Shown here piece after piece: positions 1 through 8,208 of a DNA stretch of 64,000 bases (within the stretch, counting starts at the first letter, position 1; each line of letters begins with the position of its first letter). The stretch is from Bacillus sp. THAF10 (GTDB taxonomy: Bacteria > Bacillota > Bacilli > Bacillales > Bacillaceae_I): NCBI RefSeq assembly GCF_009363695.1, contig NZ_CP045403.1, forward strand, positions 1,654,001 to 1,718,000, read 5' to 3'. The notes under the pieces were generated by a model. The model had not been told where the DNA came from. It searched no databases and saw nothing but the letters and a program-made list of their open reading frames with translations. Both the position numbers and the translations under genes were made by a program.

Positions 1-2
1 TT

Positions 3-449
3 CAGGAATTTAAACGTGTTGCTTATATATACGAAAACGAAAACTATTACCCTGTCATGGAAAATGGTAAAATGCTGTCTGTACTTACGAAAGAAGAACC
101 AACACCAGATGATGCTCCGTTGATGTTAAATTGGAAGAACGGAGAGATGGTGGAAAATTTTATTAGGGAGCTAATTAAAATTCCTCCATCTATCATTTAT
201 TCTATTTCAGAAATTCATCACACGCCTACAGACATCGATGCCCATCATATCACTTTATTTATGAATGATGGATTTGAAGTAAGTGCGACGATACCTGGGT
301 TTGCTAACAAAATGATCTCTTATCCTTCCATCGTCGAGCAGCTAGATCCCGCTGTTAAGGGAGTTATAAACATCGAGGTTGGTACGTTTTTTAAACCATA
401 TGAATCAGTTGGAGAGGAAGAGGAAGCAACAGATGAAGGTGACGGGTAA
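3..449 (+). CDS. divIB: Cell division protein DivIB/FtsQ, 3' part only
   Basis: Partial: the frame is open from the first bases of the window and ends at TAA 447-449, so the cytoplasmic tail, membrane anchor and most of the POTRA domain lie outside. The 148 visible residues cover the end of the extracytoplasmic FtsQ/DivIB domain and an acidic C-terminal tail (GEEEEATDEGDG). DivIB belongs to the septal DivIB-DivIC-FtsL complex that controls septal peptidoglycan synthesis. The identification rests on weak similarity plus context: it precedes the DUF881 pair, sbp and ftsAZ, exactly where divIB sits in B. subtilis. Its end overlaps the start of the next gene. Confidence 0.8.
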   Translation, partial: QEFKRVAYIYENENYYPVMENGKMLSVLTKEEPTPDDAPLMLNWKNGEMVENFIRELIKIPPSIIYSISEIHHTPTDIDAHHITLFMNDGFEVSATIPGFANKMISYPSIVEQLDPAVKGVINIEVGTFFKPYESVGEEEEATDEGDG

Positions 450-1119
450 ACATGTTGTTCTGTCGCTTGTCTGTCTTGTGCTAGGGTTTATCGTTTCATA
501 TTCCTATCAACTTACAAATGAGGAAGAAGCAAATGTTACAGACAGGCAATGGCAACGAGATGGGTCAATAAGAGAAACTTTATTAAAAACGGAAGAACAC
601 AACTTAGAGCTTCAGCAGGAATTATTACAAAAACAAGAAGAAATACAATCAATAGAAGAAGAGCTTGCTAGAGGAGAACAATTAATGTTTAACCTCGTGG
701 AAGATGTGGACAAGCTCAGAATGTATAATGGAAATGTAAAAGTACAGGGACAAGGAGTAGAGGTAACACTCGCGGATGCTTCTTATGCTCCTTCAGAAGA
801 AAATATAAATAATTACATTGTGCATGAAAGCCATGTTTTCAAAGTGATGAATGAGCTTTTTATTTCTGGTGCGGCTGCAGTAGCTATTAATGGGCAGAGA
901 ATAACAAACGACTCTTATATTATTTGCAATGGTCCGGTCATAACTATTGACGGCAATCAGCATCCTGCTCCATTCGTCATAACAGCGATAGGGGATTCGG
1001 AAGTAATGGTAGCAGCGCTCAATATTCTTGGGGGAGTTAAGGACCAACTAGTTGCTGATAATATTACCGTTAAGATACAAGAGCATAATCTCGTTGTGCT
1101 CGACCCTGTTATCCGTTAG
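433..1119 (+). CDS. ylxW: DUF881 family membrane-anchored protein (YlxW-like)
   Basis: About 228 residues: a short basic N-terminus, one membrane segment (about residues 7-25), a charged coiled coil (about 45-95), then the DUF881 domain containing AVAINGQRIT and a conserved C-terminal VKIQEHNL-like stretch. I chose ATG 433, preceded by purine-rich GGAGAGGAAGAGGA; an upstream ATG at 379 would add 18 unlikely residues and overlap divIB more. The start lies inside the end of divIB, suggesting translational coupling. The biochemical function of DUF881 proteins is not established; the location in the division cluster suggests an envelope or division role (inference). Confidence 0.82.
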   Translation: MKVTGKHVVLSLVCLVLGFIVSYSYQLTNEEEANVTDRQWQRDGSIRETLLKTEEHNLELQQELLQKQEEIQSIEEELARGEQLMFNLVEDVDKLRMYNGNVKVQGQGVEVTLADASYAPSEENINNYIVHESHVFKVMNELFISGAAAVAINGQRITNDSYIICNGPVITIDGNQHPAPFVITAIGDSEVMVAALNILGGVKDQLVADNITVKIQEHNLVVLDPVIR

Positions 1120-1150
1120 AATGACTGCATGCTTATGAGGTTAGGTGTTC

Positions 1151-1870
1151 ATGGTGGACAAAAGGAAAATAAGTTTTACCATTATTACGATGATTGTAGG
1201 ACTAATGATTGCCATACAGTTTCAAACAGTAAAGCAACCGATCATTCGGGACACTCGTGATACATGGGAGCTTCGCAGTGATTTGAAACGAGAGCAAGAA
1301 ATTCAGTCGCAAATTATTCAAGAAATAAGAAAATATGACAATATGATACAGGAATATGCCATTGATCAGGAAGAAGCAAAGGGAACGGTTGTCAGAGAGA
1401 CACTTGAGGAATTAAAACAAGAAGCAGGGCTAACAGAGATGAAGGGGCCAGGAATTAGAATGACAGTCAAACCGTTGTTTAGTGAGGAAGTTTTAGGACA
1501 GCCAATGAATAATATATCTTCCGATCTTTTAAGAAGATTTGTCAATGAGTTAAATTCTTATGGGGTCCAAGAAATTAGTATCGCCAATCAACGAATTGTT
1601 AATCACACGGTCATTAGAGAAATTAATGGCAGAACGAAAGTGAATAACTCCTGGATTCCTAATGACAATTTTGAAATCATCGTAATTACCAGTGACCCGT
1701 CAAAGCTCTACAATCGTTTACAGGTTTCTAGGGCTATGGATGAATTTGCAATTGAAAATTTGATGCTAGATGTAAGCACACCCATTAATGAAGTGACAGT
1801 TCCAGCTTATGATGAACAAATCAGAGTAAAGTATATGGAACCGGTAAAAGCTGGGAAGGAGGGGAGTTGA
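1151..1870 (+). CDS. ylxX: DUF881 family membrane-anchored protein (YlxX-like)
   Basis: Second DUF881 protein, about 239 residues, with one N-terminal membrane segment (about residues 7-25), a coiled coil (about 35-85) and the DUF881 domain (KGPGIRMTV, ISIANQRIV). It resembles its neighbour in layout, so the pair looks like an old duplication. Start choice is uncertain: GTG 1145 has GAGG four bases upstream, ATG 1151 has it ten bases upstream. It ends one base before sbp, so the genes are surely cotranscribed. Function unknown; a membrane-proximal role near the divisome is inferred from position only. Confidence 0.8.
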   Translation: MVDKRKISFTIITMIVGLMIAIQFQTVKQPIIRDTRDTWELRSDLKREQEIQSQIIQEIRKYDNMIQEYAIDQEEAKGTVVRETLEELKQEAGLTEMKGPGIRMTVKPLFSEEVLGQPMNNISSDLLRRFVNELNSYGVQEISIANQRIVNHTVIREINGRTKVNNSWIPNDNFEIIVITSDPSKLYNRLQVSRAMDEFAIENLMLDVSTPINEVTVPAYDEQIRVKYMEPVKAGKEGS

Positions 1871-1871
1871 C

Positions 1872-2240
1872 ATGTGGCTTCCTCTCCTAGGATTAATTAT
1901 TGGAATTGTGCTTGGGTTGTATTCGGAAATCCGTGTGCCAGATGAATATTCAAACTATCTATCCATTGCTGTTCTTGCAGCTCTTGATACGCTATTCGGT
2001 GGCATCCGTGCTCATTTGCAAAATAATTATGATGAAAAAGTATTTGTATCTGGTTTTTTCTTTAATATCCTGCTTGCAGCAAGTTTAGCTTTTCTAGGTG
2101 TACATCTTGGTGTAGACTTATATTTAGCTGCAGTTTTTGCGTTTGGAGTAAGGCTTTTCCAAAATATTGCGGTGATAAGAAGAATATTATTAGCAAAATG
2201 GTCTATTTCTAAAGAAAAATCGAAAAAAAGTGATTTTTAA
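1872..2240 (+). CDS. sbp: Small basic protein Sbp (DUF1290)
   Basis: 122 residues, strongly hydrophobic with about four predicted membrane segments and a short basic tail (SKEKSKKSDF). The opening WLPLLGLIIGIVLG and the EIRVPDEYSNYLSIAVLAALD stretch (quoted to show the family pattern) fit the Sbp/DUF1290 family found directly upstream of ftsA in Bacilli. A strong ribosome binding site (GGAAGGAGGGG) precedes ATG 1872. The role of Sbp is not established. Last gene before the ftsA promoter region. Confidence 0.85.
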   Translation: MWLPLLGLIIGIVLGLYSEIRVPDEYSNYLSIAVLAALDTLFGGIRAHLQNNYDEKVFVSGFFFNILLAASLAFLGVHLGVDLYLAAVFAFGVRLFQNIAVIRRILLAKWSISKEKSKKSDF

Positions 2241-2267
2241 AAAGGGAAAACATTATATGTGTGGAAT
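2241..2267 (+). promoter_or_regulatory. Candidate SigH promoter of ftsAZ
   Basis: Spo0H-type promoter: AAAGGGAAA at 2241-2249 fits RnAGGAwWW with one mismatch and, after exactly 11 bases, GTGGAAT at 2261-2267 fits RnnGAAT perfectly. B. subtilis ftsAZ is known to have a SigH promoter that raises FtsZ at sporulation onset. A TATAAT at 2277-2282 nearby could serve SigA, but I see no good -35 for it. Placement about 80 bases before the ftsA start is sensible. Confidence 0.65.
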
Positions 2268-2344
2268 ACTTTCTAATATAATAAGTTTTTTGTTTGTTGT
2301 TGAAAAAATATTGGTTGTTAAGGAGTAGAAGGAGGTGCCAGAGA

Positions 2345-3634
2345 ATGAACAGCAATGAGATTTACGTAAGTTTAGACATCGGTACATCCAGTGTTAAAGT
2401 AATCATTGGAGAAATGGTTAATGATACTTTAAATATAATTGGAGTCGGTAATGTAAAATCAACTGGTTTAAGAAAAGGATCGATTGTAGACATAGATGAA
2501 ACTGTTCATTCCATAAATAAGGCAATAGAACAAGCTGAAAGAATGGTAGGCATGCCGATAAACAGGGTGGTTGTTGGCGTCACAGGAAATCATGTTCAGC
2601 TCCAAGATTGTCATGGTGTTGTCGCTGTTTCAAGTGAAAACAGAGAAATCGGAGACGATGATATTGCAAGGGTAATCGATGCTGCCCAAGTCTTTTCTAT
2701 CCCGCCAGAGCGTGAAATTATCGACTGTATTCCGAAGCAATTTATCGTGGATGGTTTGGATGAAATCAATGATCCTAGAGGGATGCTTGGTGTTCGATTA
2801 GAAATGGAAGGTACCATCATTACCGGATCAAAAACTGTGTTACATAACTTACTGCGTTGTGTAGAAAGAGCTGGTTTAGAAATAACGGATATATGTTTAC
2901 AGCCGCTTGCTGCAGGATCTATCGCACTTTCAAAGGATGAGAAAAACCTAGGAGTAGCACTAGTTGATATTGGTGGAGGCTCCACAACTCTCGCTGTATT
3001 TGAAGATGGATTTTTAAAAGCGACAAGCGTTTTGCCTGTGGGTGGTGAATATATTACAAAGGATATTTCCATCGGCTTACGAACTTCTACTGAGGACGCA
3101 GAAAAAATAAAGCAAAAACATGGACATGCTTTTTATGACCATGCCTCTGATGAAGAAGTTTTCAGCGTTCCAATAATCGGAAGCGATCAACATCAACAGT
3201 TTAGTCAGCTTGAAATTTCTGATATTATAGAAGCAAGAATGGAAGAAATCTTTGAATTAATCCAGCACGAGATTAAAAGATTGGGAGTTAAGGAGATACC
3301 AGGAGGATTTGTTTTAACTGGTGGAGTTGCCTCCATGCCTGGAGTCCTGGAGCTTGCTCAGCTTATTCTTAACAATAATGTCAGGAAAGCTGTTCCGGAT
3401 TATATTGGTGTCAGAGAACCCCAATATACAACTGGAGTAGGTCTTATCCAATTTGCGTATAAAAATGCGAAACTTCAAGGCAGAAAAATTGAAGCTACAG
3501 CAACTTCAAATGAATTTACAGAAAAACGTAGTGGAAAACAAACTCAACAAAAAGGAAAACAATCAAAACCAGAACAAGAAGAAGAAAAGGTTGGGAATAA
3601 AGTAAAGAAATTTTTCGGACTTTTCTTTGAATAA
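2345..3634 (+). CDS. ftsA: Cell division protein FtsA
   Basis: 429 residues, actin-fold ATPase that tethers FtsZ to the membrane. Seen: N-terminal phosphate-binding strand [13 protein letters not shown], the FtsA-specific 1C region, a second phosphate loop ([13 protein letters not shown]), GGVASMPG near the adenosine pocket, and a C-terminal amphipathic helix ([11 protein letters not shown]) that is the membrane-targeting sequence. Length matches the family (about 420-440). ATG 2345 is preceded by AAGGAGGTG; an earlier in-frame start at 2294 lacks such a site. Followed by ftsZ after 50 bases, forming the ftsAZ operon. Confidence 0.97.
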   Translation: MNSNEIYVSLDIGTSSVKVIIGEMVNDTLNIIGVGNVKSTGLRKGSIVDIDETVHSINKAIEQAERMVGMPINRVVVGVTGNHVQLQDCHGVVAVSSENREIGDDDIARVIDAAQVFSIPPEREIIDCIPKQFIVDGLDEINDPRGMLGVRLEMEGTIITGSKTVLHNLLRCVERAGLEITDICLQPLAAGSIALSKDEKNLGVALVDIGGGSTTLAVFEDGFLKATSVLPVGGEYITKDISIGLRTSTEDAEKIKQKHGHAFYDHASDEEVFSVPIIGSDQHQQFSQLEISDIIEARMEEIFELIQHEIKRLGVKEIPGGFVLTGGVASMPGVLELAQLILNNNVRKAVPDYIGVREPQYTTGVGLIQFAYKNAKLQGRKIEATATSNEFTEKRSGKQTQQKGKQSKPEQEEEKVGNKVKKFFGLFFE

Positions 3635-3684
3635 TAGACGGTTTTTGTATTGGTAGTACTTTTTTAGAATTAGGAGGAACAGTC

Positions 3685-4851
3685 ATGTTAGATTTTGATA
3701 ATAGTATTGATCAATTAGCTACGATTAAAGTTATTGGAGTTGGTGGGGGAGGTAATAACGCAGTAAACCGCATGATTGAACATGGTGTTCAAGGTGTGGA
3801 ATTTATTGCCGTTAACACGGATGCCCAAGCTCTTAACCTATCAAAAGCAGAAGTGAAAATGCAAATTGGAGGAAAGCTTACTCGTGGGTTAGGTGCAGGT
3901 GCAAACCCTGAAGTAGGTAAAAAAGCTGCAGAAGAAAGCAAGGAGCAGTTAGAAGAAGTGTTAAAAGGCGCGGACATGGTATTCGTAACTGCTGGTATGG
4001 GAGGCGGAACTGGTACTGGTGCAGCACCAGTTATTGCTCAGATTGCTCGTGATTTGAATGCCCTCACAGTAGGTGTTGTTACAAGACCATTCACATTCGA
4101 GGGTCGTAAGCGTGCTACGCAAGCTGCAGGTGGAATCGGTGCAATGAAGGAAGCAGTTGATACCCTAATTGTCATTCCAAATGACCGCTTGCTTGAAATC
4201 GTAGATAAAAATACACCAATGCTTGAAGCGTTCCGTGAAGCGGATAACGTGTTACGTCAGGGTGTACAAGGTATATCTGATCTAATTGCAACACCAGGAC
4301 TTATCAACCTTGACTTTGCAGACGTGAAAACAATTATGAGTAACAAAGGTTCTGCACTAATGGGAATCGGGGTGGCAACTGGTGAAAACCGTGCATCCGA
4401 AGCTGCGAAGAAAGCCGTTTCCTCTCCATTATTAGAAACGAGCATTGACGGAGCACAAGGAGTGTTGATGAACATCACTGGAGGAACAAACCTCAGTCTT
4501 TACGAGGTCCAAGAGGCTGCTGATATCGTAGCGTCTGCTTCCGATCAAGAAGTTAATATGATCTTTGGTTCTGTAATCAATGAAAATCTAAAAGATGAAA
4601 TTATCGTTACAGTCATTGCGACTGGTTTTAGTGAGGCAGAAATCAATCATGCCAAACAAGGTGGTCGTCCTGTCTTTGGAGCTCAAAAGGCCCCTACTCA
4701 AAAGCCGCAATCACCACAACGTGAACAAAGACGTGAAGAGCCTGTTTATCAAGGCCAGGAAGAACCTAGACGTCCACAAAATCAAGGAAATCAACAGGAA
4801 GAAACATTAGACATTCCTACTTTCCTACGAAATAGAAATCGTCGTCGCTAA
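3685..4851 (+). CDS. ftsZ: Cell division GTPase FtsZ
   Basis: 388 residues. The tubulin-like GTPase that polymerises into the Z-ring and recruits the divisome. Seen: [12 protein letters not shown] near residue 20, the tubulin signature [10 protein letters not shown] (about 106-115), NDRLLEIVD and the T7-type loop with NLDFADVK; a variable Gln/Pro/Arg-rich linker (about 320-372); and the C-terminal peptide [13 protein letters not shown] that binds FtsA, SepF and EzrA. Ribosome binding site AGGAGGA precedes ATG 3685. A strong terminator follows directly. In B. subtilis a protease gene (bpr) comes next; it is absent here. Confidence 0.99.
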   Translation: MLDFDNSIDQLATIKVIGVGGGGNNAVNRMIEHGVQGVEFIAVNTDAQALNLSKAEVKMQIGGKLTRGLGAGANPEVGKKAAEESKEQLEEVLKGADMVFVTAGMGGGTGTGAAPVIAQIARDLNALTVGVVTRPFTFEGRKRATQAAGGIGAMKEAVDTLIVIPNDRLLEIVDKNTPMLEAFREADNVLRQGVQGISDLIATPGLINLDFADVKTIMSNKGSALMGIGVATGENRASEAAKKAVSSPLLETSIDGAQGVLMNITGGTNLSLYEVQEAADIVASASDQEVNMIFGSVINENLKDEIIVTVIATGFSEAEINHAKQGGRPVFGAQKAPTQKPQSPQREQRREEPVYQGQEEPRRPQNQGNQQEETLDIPTFLRNRNRRR

Positions 4852-4864
4852 TATAAAAGCAATC

Positions 4865-4902
4865 AAAAGCACCAGCCTTATCATAAGGTCTGGTGCTTTT
4901 TG
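4865..4902 (+). terminator. Rho-independent terminator of ftsAZ
   Basis: AAAAGCACCAG pairs with CTGGTGCTTTT, extended by CCTTAT/ATAAGG with one bulged T, followed by TTTTTG. Long GC-containing stem 14 bases after the ftsZ stop. Confidence 0.92.
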
Positions 4903-4946
4903 TATTGAAAATGGTGATAGTGAAAAGTGTTATTAAGGAAGTTTCT

Positions 4947-5012
4947 AGCTGTTGATTGTAGCAAAGGCGTAGACTCCCGCAGAAGCGGACCCTTTTGCGG
5001 AAATCATCAGCG
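4947..5012 (+). repeat. Interspersed repeat, copy 1 (short, degenerate)
   Basis: Starts AGCTGTTGATTGTAGCAAA and ends TTGCGGAAATCATCAGCG. The same ends occur in the larger copy at 15070-15210 (AGCTGTTGATTGGAGCAAA and TTGCGGAAATCACCAGCG), so this copy looks internally deleted. It lies in the 321-base gap between ftsZ and spoIIGA, which otherwise holds only the ftsZ terminator and the spoIIG promoter region. Similar elements are common between genes in many Bacillaceae genomes (from memory). Confidence 0.7.
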
Positions 5013-5102
5013 TAGTTAAACAGAGCTTTATTTTTTCACTAATATTACTCCGACAAAAATGGTGCGTATCTTTCAAAAATTGTAATCTACTACCGGCAGG
5101 AA

Positions 5103-5135
5103 ATGACAGACTTTCTAGTAGCAGTCATTTATACT
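5103..5135 (+). promoter_or_regulatory. Candidate spoIIG promoter with long spacer
   Basis: ATGACA at 5103-5108 (5/6 to TTGACA) and TATACT at 5130-5135 are separated by 21 bases. The B. subtilis spoIIG promoter is known for an overlong (22-base) spacer and Spo0A activation, so the arrangement is suggestive. A near Spo0A box (TCCGACA, one mismatch in the complement of TGTCGAA) lies at 5049-5055. No perfect Spo0A box was found here, so confidence is limited. Confidence 0.4.
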
Positions 5136-5172
5136 AGTTTCAAATATAAGAGGAATAAATGAGGGACTTAAT

Positions 5173-6129
5173 TTGACGGTTTATTTAGATGCAATATGGC
5201 TATTAAACTTTGGTTTTGATTTTTTGCTCTTGAAAATTACCGGGCATATATTAAAGCGTCAAATGGTGACATGGAGAATTTGTATTGGTGCATTTATTGG
5301 TTCCTTAATCGTGGTGCTTATGTTTACTCCTTTACAAGCGCTAGTCGCAAATCCCCTTTTAAAGATCTTGTTTTCTTTTGCGATGATACTAATAACCTTT
5401 GGGTTTCACCGCATTCGAACTTTTGTGGAAAATTTACTGGTATTTTATGTGACGACTTTTGCCATAGGAGGAGGCATGCTTGCCATTCATTTTGCATTAC
5501 AGGTGGATCATCGATTTGCAAATGATAGCATCATGACGTTAACAAGAGGACTTGGGGACCCTATATCCTGGCTCTTTGTACTTATCGGATTTCCCATTCT
5601 TTTAATTCTCTCCAAGAAACAATTTGACTCCATTGAGACGAGAAAATTTAAATACGACCAATTAGCCACCATTAAAATTTGGATAGAAAAGGAAGTGATA
5701 ACTATCCCTGCTCTAGTAGATAGCGGTAATCAGCTACTAGATCCTATCACGAAAACTCCCGTTATGATTGCCGAAATCTCTGCGATGCAAGCATTCATTC
5801 CTCAAGAATTAATACAAGCTGTAGACTCCATTTCACAAACACAAGGTTGGCCTACTTTTTCATCTGATACGAAGTGGGTAGATAGAATCCGAATTGTCCC
5901 GTACCGGGCTGTTGGAAAAGCTACTACGCTTATGCTTGCAATCAAGCCGGATAAAGCCATTATTATTCATGATCAAAAATATGTAGAAACGAGCAAGTTT
6001 TTAATTGGATTGACAAAAACCAACCTCTCATCTGAGGGTGACTATATGTGCATCTTACATCCAAAAATGCTGCAAGGAGGAATAAACATTGGGGAAGCTC
6101 AAGATAAAGCTAACGTATTTATGGTATAA
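5173..6129 (+). CDS. spoIIGA: Sporulation sigma-E factor processing peptidase SpoIIGA
   Basis: 318 residues. Membrane-embedded aspartic protease that removes the pro-sequence of SigE in the mother cell after a signal (SpoIIR) from the forespore. The first about 150 residues form roughly five membrane segments; the cytoplasmic half carries the protease motif ALVDSGNQL, with the catalytic aspartate near residue 183. Start is TTG 5173, supported by GAGGGA eight bases upstream and by the family opening [14 protein letters not shown]. It overlaps the sigE start by about 40 bases, as expected for a protease and substrate made together. Confidence 0.95.
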   Translation: MTVYLDAIWLLNFGFDFLLLKITGHILKRQMVTWRICIGAFIGSLIVVLMFTPLQALVANPLLKILFSFAMILITFGFHRIRTFVENLLVFYVTTFAIGGGMLAIHFALQVDHRFANDSIMTLTRGLGDPISWLFVLIGFPILLILSKKQFDSIETRKFKYDQLATIKIWIEKEVITIPALVDSGNQLLDPITKTPVMIAEISAMQAFIPQELIQAVDSISQTQGWPTFSSDTKWVDRIRIVPYRAVGKATTLMLAIKPDKAIIIHDQKYVETSKFLIGLTKTNLSSEGDYMCILHPKMLQGGINIGEAQDKANVFMV

Positions 6130-6808
6130 ACTATTAATGAAACTGGGATTAAAGACTGATGAGATTTATTATATTGGAGGAAGTGAAGCCCTCCCTCCAC
6201 CACTCTCGAAGGAGGAAGAAGCGCACTTATTAATTAAGCTTCCTAAAGGTGATCAAGCAGCAAGATCGATTTTAATTGAAAGAAACCTTCGACTAGTCGT
6301 TTACATCGCAAGAAAATTTGAAAATACAGGCATCAATATTGAGGATTTAATTAGCATTGGAACGATTGGATTGATCAAAGCTGTAAATACCTTTAATCCT
6401 GAGAAGAAAATTAAGCTAGCCACTTATGCTTCTCGATGCATCGAAAATGAAATCCTCATGTACTTGCGAAGAAATAACAAGGTTCGTTCAGAAGTGTCAT
6501 TTGATGAGCCGCTGAATATTGATTGGGACGGGAATGAATTGTTATTATCCGATGTGTTGGGAACGGATGAGGACATCATTACAAAGGATTTGGAGGCAAA
6601 CGTCGATCGAAAGTTATTATTAAAAGCATTGGAATCTTTAAGTGATCGGGAAAAACAAATCATGGAGCTGCGTTTTGGCCTTGTTGGTGGAGAAGAAAAA
6701 ACACAAAAAGATGTAGCAGATATGCTCGGAATATCGCAATCATATATCTCTAGATTGGAAAAAAGAATCATAAAAAGATTAAGAAAAGAATTTAATAAAA
6801 TGGTGTAA
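6089..6808 (+). CDS. sigE: RNA polymerase sporulation sigma factor SigE (pro-sigma-E)
   Basis: 239 residues, the same length as I recall for B. subtilis pro-SigE and nearly identical in the conserved regions. The basic amphipathic pro-sequence (about residues 1-27, [12 protein letters not shown]) keeps it at the membrane until SpoIIGA cuts near EIYYIGG. Region 2 ([26 protein letters not shown]) and the region 4 helix-turn-helix ([19 protein letters not shown]) are intact. Start is TTG 6089, with AGGAGG eight bases before it, inside the end of spoIIGA. It drives the early mother-cell programme; no terminator is obvious before sigG. Confidence 0.97.
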   Translation: MGKLKIKLTYLWYKLLMKLGLKTDEIYYIGGSEALPPPLSKEEEAHLLIKLPKGDQAARSILIERNLRLVVYIARKFENTGINIEDLISIGTIGLIKAVNTFNPEKKIKLATYASRCIENEILMYLRRNNKVRSEVSFDEPLNIDWDGNELLLSDVLGTDEDIITKDLEANVDRKLLLKALESLSDREKQIMELRFGLVGGEEKTQKDVADMLGISQSYISRLEKRIIKRLRKEFNKMV

Positions 6809-6884
6809 AAAAATTTTTTCTCAGTTTTACTTAAGATTGATAAGGGTTTACGCTTTTTGTCAGAATAGATAGATTTTAACAAGT

Positions 6885-6913
6885 GCATATTTTTCCCTCC
6901 TAAGGAGATACTG
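6885..6913 (+). promoter_or_regulatory. Candidate SigF/SigG promoter of sigG
   Basis: GCATA at 6885-6889 fits the forespore -35 (GYWTA) and GGAGATACTG at 6904-6913 fits the SigF -10 (GGnnAnAnTR) fully. The spacer is 14 bases, about one shorter than the usual 15-16, which lowers confidence. A start site near 6920 would leave out the upstream arm of the leader hairpin at 6890-6900. Confidence 0.5.
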
Positions 6914-6947
6914 ACTCTGAACAGCAACTCCTGACTGGAGGGGAAAG
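6890..6947 (+). promoter_or_regulatory. sigG leader hairpin that would hide the ribosome binding site
   Basis: TTTTCCCTCC at 6891-6900 is complementary to GGAGGGGAAA at 6937-6946 over ten consecutive pairs (one G-U); an inner stem AGGAG 6903-6907 / CTCCT 6928-6932 stacks inside. The 3' arm is the Shine-Dalgarno of sigG (ATG 6949). The structure can form only in mRNA reading through from spoIIG, since a start at the SigF/SigG-type promoter would begin downstream of the 5' arm. Confidence 0.65.
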
Positions 6948-6948
6948 A

Positions 6949-7728
6949 ATGACACGTAATAAAGTTGAAATTTGCGGTGTAGACACCTCAAAGCTTCCGG
7001 TACTAAAAAACGAAGAAATGAGAAAGTTATTTCGAGAAATGCAGAGCGGTGATTTGTCTGCGCGCGAAAAATTAGTCAATGGGAATTTGAGGCTTGTATT
7101 AAGTGTTATTCAACGGTTTAACAACCGTGGAGAATTTGTAGATGACCTGTTTCAAGTTGGCTGCATTGGATTGATGAAATCCATTGATAACTTTGATTTG
7201 GGACAAAATGTAAAATTTTCTACATATGCAGTTCCGATGATAATTGGAGAAATCAGACGTTATTTAAGAGATAATAACCCAATAAGAGTCTCTCGATCAT
7301 TACGGGATATTGCCTACAAAGCGTTGCAAGTAAGAGAAAGATTGATGAGTGAAACCTCTAGAGAGCCAACAGCTGAAGAAATTTCCAAGGTATTAGAGGT
7401 ACCGCATGAGGAAATTGTGTTTGCTCTTGATGCCATTCAAGACCCTGTATCCTTGTTTGAACCCATCTACAATGATGGTGGCGATCCAATTTATGTTCTC
7501 GACCAAATAAGTGATGAAAAAAATAAGGACATACAGTGGATTGAAGAAATCGCACTCAAAGAAGGAATGCGAAGACTAAATGATAGAGAGAAGCTCATTT
7601 TAAGAAAAAGATTTTTTCAAGGTAAAACACAAATGGAAGTTGCTGACGAAATTGGTATTTCACAAGCCCAGGTATCACGTCTTGAAAAAGCAGCAATAAA
7701 GCAAATGAACAAAAATATACAGAGTTAA
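6949..7728 (+). CDS. sigG: RNA polymerase sporulation sigma factor SigG
   Basis: 259 residues, matching the family length. Forespore late sigma factor, active after engulfment. Opens with NKVEICGVDTSKLPVL, the conserved SigG N-terminus that includes the SpoIIAB/Gin-interacting segment; region 2 (NGNLRLVLSVIQRF, FQVGCIGLMKSIDNFD), region 3 (EPTAEEISKVLEV) and the region 4 helix-turn-helix (EVADEIGISQAQVSRLEK) are intact. ATG 6949 follows GGAGGGG, which is sequesterable (see leader). Read-through from spoIIGA-sigE plus a forespore promoter gives the usual two-layer control. A terminator follows. Confidence 0.97.
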   Translation: MTRNKVEICGVDTSKLPVLKNEEMRKLFREMQSGDLSAREKLVNGNLRLVLSVIQRFNNRGEFVDDLFQVGCIGLMKSIDNFDLGQNVKFSTYAVPMIIGEIRRYLRDNNPIRVSRSLRDIAYKALQVRERLMSETSREPTAEEISKVLEVPHEEIVFALDAIQDPVSLFEPIYNDGGDPIYVLDQISDEKNKDIQWIEEIALKEGMRRLNDREKLILRKRFFQGKTQMEVADEIGISQAQVSRLEKAAIKQMNKNIQS

Positions 7729-7733
7729 CGAAA

Positions 7734-7774
7734 GAAGCCAAAATTCCAGCTATAAGGGATTTTGGCTTTTTTTC
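7734..7774 (+). terminator. Terminator after sigG
   Basis: AAGCCAAAATTCC pairs with GGGATTTTGGCTT (one wobble), followed by a long T tract with TTTTTTTC. Ends the spoIIGA-sigE-sigG unit. Confidence 0.9.
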
Positions 7775-7844
7775 TTTTTTCCTCATGAAGAAAGAGGCAA
7801 GTATCATATAGTTAATAAATGATATTAATTTGGAGGAATGACGC

Positions 7845-8105
7845 ATGGTTAAAATTTCAGATTTTCAAATGAAGGACGTTGTTAGTGTATCTGACGGAAA
7901 AAAGTTAGGAAACATTGGAGACATCGACATTAATTTAACAAACGGGAAGATAGAAGCAATTATTATTACCGGTGGTGGCAAAGTGTTAGGCTTTTTTGGG
8001 AAGGATGAAGAAGTTGTTATTCCTTGGCGCAATATTGTTAAAATAGGTGCTGATGTTATTCTTGTTCGCTATCAAAATAAAATGGAAACAACGTACGAGG
8101 AGTGA
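7845..8105 (+). CDS. ylmC: Sporulation-associated PRC-barrel protein YlmC/YmxH
   Basis: 86 residues, a single PRC-barrel domain (SDFQMKDVVSVSDGKKLGNI, IIITGGGKVLGFF). The YlmC/YmxH family occurs in endospore formers and is labelled sporulation protein by association; its molecular job is not known. Good ribosome binding site (TTGGAGGAA) before ATG 7845. In B. subtilis ylmA, an ABC-type ATPase gene, lies between sigG and ylmC; here the terminator of sigG is followed directly by ylmC. Confidence 0.88.
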   Translation: MVKISDFQMKDVVSVSDGKKLGNIGDIDINLTNGKIEAIIITGGGKVLGFFGKDEEVVIPWRNIVKIGADVILVRYQNKMETTYEE

Positions 8106-8141
8106 AAAACGCGAAATTTATTGTCGAAGGGATGAATATCA

Positions 8142-8171
8142 TTCAATGAATGTAGAAAAATGTGGTACAAT
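8142..8171 (+). promoter_or_regulatory. Candidate SigA promoter of the pgeF-ylmE-sepF-ylmG group
   Basis: Extended -10 TGGTACAAT (8163-8171) with a weak -35 TTCAAT at 8142-8147, 18-base spacer. A start near 8178 would make ATG 8182 nearly leaderless, supporting ATG 8209 as the pgeF start. Confidence 0.45.
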
Positions 8172-8208
8172 ATGAAGGAATATGTCCGTAATAAAGAAGG
8201 TGCCACTT

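Noticed and set aside
2611..3072. Long open frame on the minus strand inside ftsA
   Set aside because: No ribosome binding site, no recognisable family, and fully covered by the conserved ftsA frame.
8121..8128. Perfect Spo0A-type box (TTGTCGAA) upstream of pgeF; another TGTCGAA at 11365-11371 before divIVA
   Set aside because: A 7-base motif is expected several times by chance in 64 kb on two strands, and neither is arranged as a tandem with a promoter. Not called as operators.
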